From contig DATGUA010000015.1 of NCBI GenBank assembly GCA_035301545.1, positions 1 through 17,676 of the forward strand: a DNA stretch of 17,676 nt, in the 5' to 3' direction. The first letter of the stretch is position 1. Each line of letters opens with the position of its first letter. This document shows positions 6,905 to 15,403 of the stretch, one piece after another. The notes beneath the pieces were generated by a model. That model was not told where the DNA came from. It worked only from the letters and a program-made list of their open reading frames with translations, and searched no databases. Position numbers and translations under genes: made by a program. Origin of the DNA: DATGUA01 sp035301545 (GTDB lineage Bacteria; Bacillota; Clostridia; Tissierellales; Tissierellaceae).

Positions 6905-9120
6905 TGCTGTTAAAACCTAATGAAAAATTAAATATAGAATATATACTAAAAGATATAGAAAATTATAGACCTAGAAGGAGAGGATGGCATTGGAGAGAAG
7001 GTGTAGGTAAAAATAGACAAATAGGTCCTTTTGAATACTATGATACATCTGATTCTTTAGAAGAAAGTCAGCCGCTACCTGCAGCTAAGTCATTTAATAA
7101 GATAGATCCTCAACCTGCATCAGTTATTACAACAGAAATAGCATCAGGAAGATTTGAAGATGATTTAAGAAGAATGAGGATGGCTGCTTGGCATGGGGCA
7201 GATCATATGATGGTTATAAGAACAGCAGGACAATCACATTTTGATAGTCTAATAGAAGGTACTCCCCAAGGAGTAGGTGGAATACCTATAACCAGAAAGC
7301 AAATTAGAGCACAGAGGAAAGCTTTAGATTTTATCGAAGATGAAGTAGGTAGGCCATTAAATTATCATTCATATGTTTCAGGAGTGGCAGGTCCGGAAAT
7401 AGCTGTAATGTTTGCAGAAGAAGGGGTAAATGGAGCCCATCAAGATCCACAATATAATGTGTTGTACAGAAATATCAATATGCTAAGATCATTTGTAGAT
7501 GCGGCAGAAGCTAAATCTGTTATGGCTTGGGCTGGTATAGCACAAATAGATGGAGCACATAATGCAAATGCCACGGCTAGGGAAGCATGGAAAGTAATGC
7601 CTGAATTAATGGTGCAACATGCTATAAATACTATGTTTTCAGTTAAAGTAGGGATGGAAAAAGAAGATATATGTCTTTCTACTGTACCACCTACAGCCCC
7701 TCCAGCACCATGTATGAGATTAGATTTGCCTTACGCTGTTGCACTGAGAGAATTATTTAAAGATTATAAAATGAGAGCACAAATGAATACTAAATATATG
7801 GAGTCATCTGCAAGAGAAGCTACAGTAACTCATGTATTAAATTTACTTATTTCACAACTTACAAGTGCAGATATTCAATCTACTATAACACCTGATGAAG
7901 GTAGAAATGTCCCATGGCATATATATAATGTAGAAGCTGTAGATACTGCAAAACAAGCATTTAATGGTATGGATGGTTTGAATTCAATACTTGAAATCAA
8001 AAGAGATAATAGTGAGTTAGGAGACAAGGTAAGGGAATTAAAAGAAAGAGCAATTCTATTTATGGAAGAAATTATAGAAGTAGGTGGATATTTTAATGCA
8101 GTGGAACAAGGATTTTTCGTAGACTCTGGTAATTATCCGGAAAGAAATGAAGATGGTATTATTAGGAATATAGATGGTGGTGTGGGTGTAGATACGATAT
8201 ATGAAAGAGACAAAGATTATATGGCCCCCGTAACTGCACACTTTGGATATAATAATATTAAGCAATATAATACATCCTTAATTGACAATCCTTCAGCATT
8301 AATTGGTGGTGGAACATTTGAAAATCCAGAAAAAATAATCTTTATCGATGAATTAGATGAAACAGATAATGTGCATATAAGACTAGAAGAGACTGAAGAG
8401 TTGAGAACGAGTAATAAAATAAAACCGGAAATGGAATGGCTTGGAGACGGAATTATTTTAATTACATTATTTCTACCTACTGAAAGTAGGATGGCTGAAT
8501 TTGCAGCTATAGAAATAGGCAAAAATATGGGATTAAAAGATGTAGAAGTTATTCACAAGGAAATAATGCAAGAAGCAGAAGGAACTAGAATAGAATTAAA
8601 AGGTAGAGTAGATTTCTCTATTGATTTAGACAAATTAGTTATACCCGAAGAGCCTGATATTATGTCTGAAGATAAATTAAGGGAAGCAATAGATAAGAAT
8701 CCTATGAAAATAGTGGCAGGAACAGTAGGTGAAGACGAACATTCAGTAGGTTTAAGAGAGATTATAGATATTAAACATGGTGGGATCGAGGGATATGGGA
8801 TAGAAAGTCATATACTAGGAACTTCAATACCTGTAGAAAAGCTAGTTGATGCAGCTGTTGAACTAGATGCTGATGCTATATTAGCATCTACTATAATATC
8901 TCATGATGATATTCATTATAGAAATATGAAAAAGATAAATGATCTATGTATCGAAAAAGGTATAAGAAATAATATTATACTAGTAGCAGGTGGTACACAG
9001 GTTTCAAATGAATTAGCTGTAAAAAATGGAATGGATGTAGGATTTGGAAGGGGAAGCAATGGTGCTCAGGTAGCAACTTTTTTAGTCCAAAAGAGAGAAG
9101 AGGATATGAATGAAAATTAG
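6904..9120 (+). CDS. oraE: D-ornithine 4,5-aminomutase, E (large, B12/PLP) subunit
   Basis: Catalytic subunit of D-ornithine aminomutase; forms 2,4-diaminopentanoate by a radical mechanism using adenosylcobalamin and PLP. At 738 residues it is close to the C. sticklandii protein. The N-terminal part is the TIM-barrel region, and the C-terminal part from about residue 600 is the Rossmann B12-binding domain. The base-off B12 motif DxHxxG is D611-E-H613-S-V-G616. K624 (DIKHGG) lies 11 residues after H613, the same spacing as the cobalt-ligand His618 and PLP-lysine Lys629 reported for the C. sticklandii enzyme. AGGTQVSNE and GFGRGSNG are later B12-domain loops. GGAGG at 6890-6894 precedes the ATG. 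It overlaps the next gene by 11 nt. Confidence 0.96.
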   Translation: MLLKPNEKLNIEYILKDIENYRPRRRGWHWREGVGKNRQIGPFEYYDTSDSLEESQPLPAAKSFNKIDPQPASVITTEIASGRFEDDLRRMRMAAWHGADHMMVIRTAGQSHFDSLIEGTPQGVGGIPITRKQIRAQRKALDFIEDEVGRPLNYHSYVSGVAGPEIAVMFAEEGVNGAHQDPQYNVLYRNINMLRSFVDAAEAKSVMAWAGIAQIDGAHNANATAREAWKVMPELMVQHAINTMFSVKVGMEKEDICLSTVPPTAPPAPCMRLDLPYAVALRELFKDYKMRAQMNTKYMESSAREATVTHVLNLLISQLTSADIQSTITPDEGRNVPWHIYNVEAVDTAKQAFNGMDGLNSILEIKRDNSELGDKVRELKERAILFMEEIIEVGGYFNAVEQGFFVDSGNYPERNEDGIIRNIDGGVGVDTIYERDKDYMAPVTAHFGYNNIKQYNTSLIDNPSALIGGGTFENPEKIIFIDELDETDNVHIRLEETEELRTSNKIKPEMEWLGDGIILITLFLPTESRMAEFAAIEIGKNMGLKDVEVIHKEIMQEAEGTRIELKGRVDFSIDLDKLVIPEEPDIMSEDKLREAIDKNPMKIVAGTVGEDEHSVGLREIIDIKHGGIEGYGIESHILGTSIPVEKLVDAAVELDADAILASTIISHDDIHYRNMKKINDLCIEKGIRNNIILVAGGTQVSNELAVKNGMDVGFGRGSNGAQVATFLVQKREEDMNEN

Positions 9121-10468
9121 TCTCTTAATTGCAGAAATAGGAAGTACGACAACATTAGTAAATGGTTTTAGTATAGATAAAGATCCTAAATATATAGGCC
9201 AGGGCCAAAGTGCTACTACAGTTTTAGAAGGAGATGTAAATGTAGGTCTGAAAAAGGCTATAGAAGATTTAAGAAAAAACTTAAATGTTTTATCTATCGA
9301 ATATGATGAATTAATGGCTACCAGCTCTGCTGCAGGTGGTTTACGTATGACTGTTCATGGGTTGGTCTATGATATGACGGTAAAAGCTGCTAGAGAAGCA
9401 GCTTTAGGAGCTGGGGCAAATATAAAACAGGTTACAGCTGGAAAATTAAGAAAAAGTGATTTAAATAAAATAAAAGAAATTAATCCTAATATAATTCTAA
9501 TTGCTGGTGGAGTAGATTATGGAGAAAGAGAAACTGGAATATATAATAGTGAATTAATAAAATCATTGAATTTAAATATTCCTGTAATATATGCTGGAAA
9601 CATTGAAAATCAAGATGAGGTAAGAGAAATTTTCACAGGAACAGATTATGAATTATTTATAGTGAATAATGTATACCCTAGAATTGATGAACTAAATATT
9701 GAATCTACTAGAGAGGTAATACAAGATGTGTTTGAAAAACATATAATCCATGCTAAGGGAATGGAAGATATAAGATCTATGGTAACTGGAACCATTATGC
9801 CGACACCAGGAGCTGTAATGAATGGAAGTAAGATTTTGTATGAGGCAATAGGTGATTTAATGACTATAGATATAGGTGGAGCTACTACAGATATTCATTC
9901 TGTAACTAATGGAAGTGACGAAATAGCAAGAATTTTAATAAGTCCAGAACCATTTGCTAAGAGGACTGTGGAAGGAGACTTAGGTGTATATATTAATTTG
10001 GAGAATATATTAGAAAAAACAGATAAAAATGAAATCTCTAATCAACTAAACATTTCATCAGATGAATTACAAGATATTAATGAAAATTATCAACCTATAC
10101 CTAGAAATAATTTAGAAAGAAGATATGTTGAATTATTGAGCCTATACTCTGCCAAAGAAGCTATATATAGACATGTAGGAAGATTAAGGGATATTTATGG
10201 GCCTGGTGGAAAACAAACTATAGCAGAAGGGAAAGATTTAACAAAAGTACAATACATTATAGGGACGGGTGGTCCTTTGACTAAACTACCTAATATGCCT
10301 GAGAAGTTACAAGAATTATTTCGTAATGTGCATGGGAATTATTTGTTGCCAGCAAAGAATAGTAAGGTTTTGATAGATACAAAGTATATTATGGCGTCTT
10401 TAGGAGTTATGGCAAAAGAATACCCAGAAGCATCTTTAAAGTTGTTAAGAGATACTCTGGAGATATAA
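9110..10468 (+). CDS. MutL/GlmL-family ATPase, probable reactivase of the B12 aminomutase
   Basis: A protein of the family annotated as glutamate mutase L (GlmL/MutL), actin-like (ASKHA) ATPases linked to B12-dependent mutases. In 452 residues it has an N-terminal phosphate-1 type motif (IAEIGSTTT, about residues 7-15), a diol-reactivase-like middle, and a phosphate-2 motif DIGGATTD at 254-261. A late glycine-rich IIGTGGPLTKL segment is also present. The ATG at 9110 lies inside the end of oraE (11-nt overlap), which suggests its product is needed in proportion to the mutase. By analogy with reactivating factors it may exchange damaged cobalamin in OraE; this is inferred from family and position. 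It is not DNA-mismatch MutL. Confidence 0.85.
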   Translation: MKISLLIAEIGSTTTLVNGFSIDKDPKYIGQGQSATTVLEGDVNVGLKKAIEDLRKNLNVLSIEYDELMATSSAAGGLRMTVHGLVYDMTVKAAREAALGAGANIKQVTAGKLRKSDLNKIKEINPNIILIAGGVDYGERETGIYNSELIKSLNLNIPVIYAGNIENQDEVREIFTGTDYELFIVNNVYPRIDELNIESTREVIQDVFEKHIIHAKGMEDIRSMVTGTIMPTPGAVMNGSKILYEAIGDLMTIDIGGATTDIHSVTNGSDEIARILISPEPFAKRTVEGDLGVYINLENILEKTDKNEISNQLNISSDELQDINENYQPIPRNNLERRYVELLSLYSAKEAIYRHVGRLRDIYGPGGKQTIAEGKDLTKVQYIIGTGGPLTKLPNMPEKLQELFRNVHGNYLLPAKNSKVLIDTKYIMASLGVMAKEYPEASLKLLRDTLEI

Positions 10469-10494
10469 AAGAAATTAAATCTAAGGGGGAAATT

Positions 10495-12150
10495 ATGAAT
10501 AAAAATATTAAAACTCGTATTAAGGAAATTACCTTAGAATTAACAAATCAGCTTAGTGTAGTAGAAACAGAAGGTGAACTAGATGCAACACAAAAGGTAT
10601 ACGATATATTTTCCGAAATGGACTATTATAAAAAAAATCCCGATTATCTAAAATTTGTGGATGTTCCTAATGATAGTCTAAGTAGAAAATCAGTTATAGC
10701 GAGATTAAATGGGCAGAAAGGCAATAGTAAAAAGACAGTAATAATGATAGGACACACCGATACAGTTGGAATTTCTGATTATGGAAGCTTAAAAGATTAT
10801 GCCCATAAACCCTATGAACTAACAGAAAAATTTAAAGAAATTGCAGATAGATTACCAGGAGAAGTAAGTCGAGATCTAAAATCAGGAAAATATTTATTTG
10901 GCCGTGGACTTTTTGATATGAAAACTGGAGATGCTATTATTATGACAATAATGGAGGAAATATCAAAAGATATTGAAAACTTTGAAGGCAATATAATATT
11001 TGCTGCAGTCTGTGATGAAGAATCTAATTCTAAAGGTATGTTATCTGTAATACCTGAATTAATTAGGATGCAAGAAGAAGAAGGACTAGAATATTTAGCA
11101 CTTTTAGATACAGATTATATGACATCTGAATATGACGGCGATGAAAACAAATATGTATATATAGGGACAGTAGGAAAATTAATGCCTTCATTTTATGTAG
11201 TTGGAAAAGAGACTCATGTAGGAGAAGCTTTTGATGGATTAGATCCAAATCAAATAGCATCTTCTATTACTAATAGAATTAACTTAAATGTAGATTTTTG
11301 TGATGTAGTAGGAGGAGAAGCTTCCCTACCACCCTTAACGTTACAACAGAGGGATTTAAAACCAGAGTATTCAGTACAAACAGCAAATACATCTACATTG
11401 TTTTTTAACTATGCTACACATAGTAGTACTCCAGATGAGGTACTAGGAAAAATGAAAAATGCAGCTATGGAAGCTTTTCAATCTACTGTAAATGATATTA
11501 ATACACAGTATGAAAGATTCTGTGCATTAATAAATCGAGAATATAGGAAGTTACCTTGGGAAGCGAGGGTTTTAACATATGATGAATTATATGAAAAGGT
11601 AAAATTAGAATTAGGAGATAAGCTAGATAAGATTGTTGAAGAAACTACACAAGAGATGTTAAAAGATGAATTTATAGATGAAAGAGAGTTTTCACTTAAG
11701 TTAGTAGAAGCAGTATATGATCTTTGGTCTGATAGAGATCCCGTAGTAATAGTATATTTTTCTCCACCATATTATCCTCATATTTATGTGGAAGGAGATA
11801 ATCCACAAGAAAAGAGATTATTAAAAGCAGTAGAAGATGCTATAGATACAATAGAAACAGATTATAAACTAGTATCTAAAAAATTTTTTCCAGCTATATC
11901 TGATTTAAGTTATGCCGCAGCACCAAAAGATCCTAAAATTATAACAGTTTTAAAAGATAATATGCCTGGATTTGGGGATAAATATGATTTGCCTTTAGAA
12001 GATATGCAAAAGCTAAATTTACCAGTTGCGGATATAGGAGCCTTTGGGAAAGATGCTCATCAATTTACAGAGAGACTAGAAAAGAGGTACTCCTTTGAAG
12101 TAGCACCTAAATTACTTTATAAAACGATTATAAATTTGTTAGATGACTAA
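10495..12150 (+). CDS. rocB: RocB-like M20-family metallohydrolase
   Basis: A 551-residue M20 peptidase-family protein resembling RocB of the Bacillus arginine-utilisation operon, whose reaction is not established. The di-zinc site is intact. H87 and D89 lie in GHTDTV, D141 in GRGLFDMKTGD (the bridging aspartate), and E175-E176 in CDEES (general base and metal ligand). A later H-containing segment (GAFGKDAHQFTER) fits the last ligand. The protein is longer than typical M20 dipeptidases because of an inserted helical region around residues 320-400. It starts 26 bp after the MutL-type gene with AAGGGGG upstream. The context suggests it releases ornithine or arginine from a peptide or acylated precursor; this is inference. 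Confidence 0.85.
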   Translation: MNKNIKTRIKEITLELTNQLSVVETEGELDATQKVYDIFSEMDYYKKNPDYLKFVDVPNDSLSRKSVIARLNGQKGNSKKTVIMIGHTDTVGISDYGSLKDYAHKPYELTEKFKEIADRLPGEVSRDLKSGKYLFGRGLFDMKTGDAIIMTIMEEISKDIENFEGNIIFAAVCDEESNSKGMLSVIPELIRMQEEEGLEYLALLDTDYMTSEYDGDENKYVYIGTVGKLMPSFYVVGKETHVGEAFDGLDPNQIASSITNRINLNVDFCDVVGGEASLPPLTLQQRDLKPEYSVQTANTSTLFFNYATHSSTPDEVLGKMKNAAMEAFQSTVNDINTQYERFCALINREYRKLPWEARVLTYDELYEKVKLELGDKLDKIVEETTQEMLKDEFIDEREFSLKLVEAVYDLWSDRDPVVIVYFSPPYYPHIYVEGDNPQEKRLLKAVEDAIDTIETDYKLVSKKFFPAISDLSYAAAPKDPKIITVLKDNMPGFGDKYDLPLEDMQKLNLPVADIGAFGKDAHQFTERLEKRYSFEVAPKLLYKTIINLLDD

Positions 12151-12167
12151 GGTATTTATAATCTCAG

Positions 12168-12203
12168 ATTTATAAGCCTTCATCATGATGAAGGCTTATA
12201 AAT
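12168..12203 (+). repeat. 36-bp perfect palindrome between the RocB-like and permease genes
   Basis: Positions 12168-12203 read identically on both strands, centred at 12185/12186, with AAGCCTTCA and TGAAGGCTT forming the GC-richer core. As RNA it would give a stem of about 15-16 bp with a small loop. It lies 17 bp after the rocB stop and ahead of the permease ribosome binding site (AAAGGAG at 12213-12219). No T-run follows on either strand, so it is not a standard intrinsic terminator. It may be an mRNA processing or stabilising hairpin, a partial terminator that lowers transporter expression, or a protein-binding site. Confidence 0.6.
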
Positions 12204-12227
12204 TACTATAGAAAGGAGAGGGTATAA

Positions 12228-13568
12228 ATGCAAAAACAGAATACGGGATCTGAGGGGGAGCTAAGACGTAATTTAACACTTTTAGAAGGAACTGCATATG
12301 GAGTATCATTTTTGGTTGGTACAGGAATTTTTTTAAAGCCTTCCTCAGTATTAGCTAGTACTAATTCAACAGGCATGTCATTAGTATTCTGGGCATTAGG
12401 TGGTCTAATATCGCTTTTTAGTGCATTAACAATTGCTGAAATAGCATCATATATTCCTAAATTAGGAGGATTATATACCTATATTACAGAAATATATGGT
12501 GATCTTGCTGGATTTGTTTATGGCTGGGTTGAAGTATTAGTTTCTGGACCAGGAGGGGCTGCAGCAAGTGCAATTGCTTTTGCAACATTTGCATCACGTT
12601 TTATTAGTTTAGGTAATAATGGAGTAAAAGTTTTAGCATTAGCCGTAATATGGTTTATGGCTGCTACTCAAATGTTATCAACAAAGGGTACTATGAGATT
12701 ACAAACGGTAGGCACTTTTGCAAAATTAATACCTATCGCATTAATAATAGCACTTGGATTAGCTAAGGGTGGTACGGAACCAGTTAATTTCTCAGCTATT
12801 GGTGGGAATCAATCCGTGGGATATGGTGTAGCACTCTTAGGTGTACTATGGTCATATGATGGATGGATTGCTACCTGTAATCTTGGTTCTGAAATGATAG
12901 AACCTGAAAAAAATCTTCCAAAATCAATAATAATGGCAATTTTATTTGTAATGGGAGTTTATATAACATTTAATTATGTGGTATTTAGAATGCTACCAGT
13001 AGATCAGATTATAGCTTCCGAAAGTATAGGGATAGATGCTTCACAGAAGTTATTTGGTGAAGGTGGAACAACATTTATAATTATAGGAATGCTTATATCA
13101 AGTATAATAACTTTAAATGCACAGATTATAAATGGTGCTAGAACATATTTAGCCATGGGTGAAAGAAAGAGAATTATATTTGCTGATTTTATAGGGCATG
13201 TAAATCCTAAATATGATACTCCCGTTAATGCACTTATAGCAATGACCGTTGTAGCATCAGTATATATTGTAACTGGAACATTTGAGTCTGTTACAAATTT
13301 AGTAGTATTTGTGGTTTGGATATTTTTTGTGATGGCTACAGTTGGTATATTTAAACTAAGAAAGATGATGCCTAGAAATGACAATTTATATCATGTTCCG
13401 TTATACCCCATAGTTCCAATTCTTGGAGTCTTGGGCGGAGGCTATTTATTATTTTCAACTATAACTTCTTCGTTAACTACAACAATGCTCGGAGCTTGTA
13501 TAGCATTAATAGGAATTCCTATGTATTACTACACGAAAAACAAATATGGTGATCATGAGATAGATTAA
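12228..13568 (+). CDS. APC-family amino-acid permease
   Basis: Membrane transporter of the amino acid-polyamine-organocation superfamily, 446 residues with about 12 hydrophobic segments. The first helix carries the diagnostic unwound motif GTGIF (residues 32-36), and an amphipathic loop FWALGGLISLFSALTIAEIA follows as in LAT-type transporters. The ligand specificity cannot be read directly; ornithine, arginine or an ornithine antiport are the obvious candidates from position in the ornithine block. It begins at ATG 12228 after GAAAGGAGAGGG, 78 bp beyond the RocB-like gene and just past a large palindrome. The 264-bp gap that follows contains possible hairpins, so the downstream transporter may be separately controlled. 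Confidence 0.88.
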   Translation: MQKQNTGSEGELRRNLTLLEGTAYGVSFLVGTGIFLKPSSVLASTNSTGMSLVFWALGGLISLFSALTIAEIASYIPKLGGLYTYITEIYGDLAGFVYGWVEVLVSGPGGAAASAIAFATFASRFISLGNNGVKVLALAVIWFMAATQMLSTKGTMRLQTVGTFAKLIPIALIIALGLAKGGTEPVNFSAIGGNQSVGYGVALLGVLWSYDGWIATCNLGSEMIEPEKNLPKSIIMAILFVMGVYITFNYVVFRMLPVDQIIASESIGIDASQKLFGEGGTTFIIIGMLISSIITLNAQIINGARTYLAMGERKRIIFADFIGHVNPKYDTPVNALIAMTVVASVYIVTGTFESVTNLVVFVVWIFFVMATVGIFKLRKMMPRNDNLYHVPLYPIVPILGVLGGGYLLFSTITSSLTTTMLGACIALIGIPMYYYTKNKYGDHEID

Positions 13569-13681
13569 ATGTAATATAAAAATACGAATTATCAAAATAT
13601 TTTGACAAGAAGTAAGTAATAAGGAGATCAAGTTAAAGGAAGGTATATGAAACTCCTAAATTCTATAGGAAAATATATAAT

Positions 13682-13783
13682 ATGCTTAAAATATTTGTTG
13701 GTAATGATCAAATAATAAAATTTAAAGATATAAACTATAAAGATGAAACTCACAATACAATGAGTAAATTTCATCATACTTAA
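13682..13783 (+). CDS. Short open frame of unknown status (33 codons), possible gene remnant
   Basis: In the 264-bp gap between the permease and nhaC, ATG 13682 opens a 33-codon frame (MLKIFVGNDQIIKFKDINYK...) ending at TAA 13781-13783. The frame stays open upstream to about 13637. No ribosome binding site lies at a proper distance before this ATG. A second, 22-codon frame starts at ATG 13647 after a good AAAGGAAGG. Neither is recognised. They could be a decayed gene end, a leader peptide or chance. The same stretch can fold: GATGAAA+CTCA at 13742-13752 against TGAG and TTTCATC at 13761-13775. Confidence 0.2.
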   Translation: MLKIFVGNDQIIKFKDINYKDETHNTMSKFHHT

Positions 13784-13798
13784 ATATTTTTAAGTTTT
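13778..13798 (+). terminator. Weak AT-rich hairpin with T-run before nhaC
   Basis: ACTTAAA (13778-13784) pairs with TTTAAGT (13789-13795) around a TATT loop, with T's continuing to 13798. Just upstream, 13742-13775 can form a second, bulged stem. Together they could end or attenuate transcription coming from the permease gene, but the stem has only one G-C pair and is weak. Confidence 0.25.
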
Positions 13799-13832
13799 AA
13801 TCATAATATATACTATGAAAGGACGTGTAAAA

Positions 13833-15239
13833 ATGGAATTGAAAGGAAAAAGAAAACCTTATTTGTATGAGGCAATTTTATCTTTTAGTTTTTTAATATT
13901 TGTTATGGCAATAAGTATTGCTAAATTTGAAGCGGATCCACACGTTCCAATGTTAATCGGTACGGCATTTGCCTCTATTATGGCAACACGATTCGGGTAT
14001 AATTGGTCGGAAATCGAAAAGGGTATGTTTGATGGTATTTATCAGGCATTACAAGCAGTTGTAATTCTTATTGTAATTGGAATACTCATTGGAGTTTGGA
14101 TGGAATCAGGGGTAGTTCCTAGTATGATTTATTACGGATTAGGAATATTAAGCCCAAATATTTTTTTACTTGCTACATTAATAATATGTTCTGTTACTTC
14201 TCTCGCTACTGGAACAAGTTGGGGTGCAGCAGGAACAGTTGGGACTGCACTTATGGGAATTGCTAAAGGACTTGGAATACCGGCTCCTATCGCAGCGGGT
14301 GCTATTATTTCAGGAGTATATTTTGGTGATAAACTATCACCATTATCTGATACCACAAATTTAGCACCAGCAATTTCAGGTACAGATGTTTTTACTCATA
14401 TTAAATTTATGTTTTCCAGTACTAGTATAGTTTATGTAATTACTATGATACTATATCTAGTCATAGGTTTGAAATATATAGGTTCTGCTACAGATATGTC
14501 CTCTGCAGTTATAATAAAAGATGGATTATCTTCCTCTTTTAATATTTCGCCTTTATTACTAATTCCACCCTTAGCAGTAATACTTACTATTGCCTTTAAG
14601 GTACCAGCTATACCTGGCATATCTATTGGAATATTATTAGGAGTAATATGTGGATTTATATTCCAAGGTTCAAGTTTAGGTAGTATCTTAGATTCTAGTT
14701 ACGGCGGGTATGTGAGTCAGACGAATATAGAAATGATAGATGAACTTTTGACAGCGGGGGGCTTGGAGGGGATGATGTATTCAGTTTCGTTGACCATAAT
14801 AGCAATGATGTTTGGCGGAATTATGGAGGCAACAGGCCAGTTGCAAATTATAGTCGATGCTATTCTAAGTAAGGTAAGAAGTGCCACAGGATTAATCACT
14901 ATGACAGTTTTAACGTGTATCTTTAGTAATGTTACTATGCCTGAACAATATATTTCTATCGTCGTACCTGGAAGGATGTATGCAGATGCATACAGAAAAA
15001 TGGATTTACATCCAAAGACATTATCTAATGCTTTAGAATCATCAGGAACTCTAACTTCGGCCCTAATTCCTTGGAATACCTGTGGAGTATTTATGTCAGG
15101 AGTTTTAGGTGTGTCAACATTACAATATAGAAAGTGGGCTTTCTTTAATTATCTTATGCCATTGGCTGCAATAATTTTAAGTGTAGTAGGAGGTATAACT
15201 GTAGCTAAGATTAAAGATGATCCAGAAACTGTAACTTAA
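13833..15239 (+). CDS. nhaC: NhaC-family Na+/H+ antiporter
   Basis: An integral membrane antiporter of the NhaC family, 468 residues from the chosen start and about 11-12 hydrophobic segments. The family hallmark is clear: TSLATGTSWGAAGTVGTAL followed by GDKLSPLSDTTNLAP at residues 165-179. The frame opens at ATG 13815, but that start has no ribosome binding site. ATG 13833 is preferred because GAAAGGA at 13817-13823 is well spaced before it and the protein then begins MELKGKRKPYLYEA. NhaC relatives include Na+/H+ exchangers and a malate/lactate exchanger (MleN), so this one could exchange ions against an amino-acid-derived solute. nhaC genes are known neighbours of ornithine clusters in clostridia. 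orr follows after 164 bp. Confidence 0.9.
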   Translation: MELKGKRKPYLYEAILSFSFLIFVMAISIAKFEADPHVPMLIGTAFASIMATRFGYNWSEIEKGMFDGIYQALQAVVILIVIGILIGVWMESGVVPSMIYYGLGILSPNIFLLATLIICSVTSLATGTSWGAAGTVGTALMGIAKGLGIPAPIAAGAIISGVYFGDKLSPLSDTTNLAPAISGTDVFTHIKFMFSSTSIVYVITMILYLVIGLKYIGSATDMSSAVIIKDGLSSSFNISPLLLIPPLAVILTIAFKVPAIPGISIGILLGVICGFIFQGSSLGSILDSSYGGYVSQTNIEMIDELLTAGGLEGMMYSVSLTIIAMMFGGIMEATGQLQIIVDAILSKVRSATGLITMTVLTCIFSNVTMPEQYISIVVPGRMYADAYRKMDLHPKTLSNALESSGTLTSALIPWNTCGVFMSGVLGVSTLQYRKWAFFNYLMPLAAIILSVVGGITVAKIKDDPETVT

Positions 15240-15403
15240 AAATCCAATAATAGTCAAATTCATAAAATTGTTGATTGGTCATAGATTTGAATATATAGAA
15301 ATTTAGGAAGTTGAGCCTAGGTTTTAAACTTTAATTAAGAAATGATATTAATATAAAAACATATATTACAAAGGAAATATACTTTAGAACTAGGAGGGAT
15401 ATT

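Noticed and set aside
13602..13607. TTGACA after the permease gene as a sigma-A promoter
   Set aside because: A perfect -35 hexamer, but no -10-like hexamer at 16-18 bp; the nearest TAATAA is only 9 bp away.
13815..13832. NhaC start at ATG 13815
   Set aside because: No ribosome binding site precedes it, and its own first codons form the GAAAGGA that serves ATG 13833.
15276..15291. TGGTCATAGATTTGAA before orr, resembling a second sigma-54 promoter
   Set aside because: The GG and GA pairs have the right 10-bp spacing, but the -12 GC is GA and the bases after TGG do not fit TGGYAYR; too weak to call.
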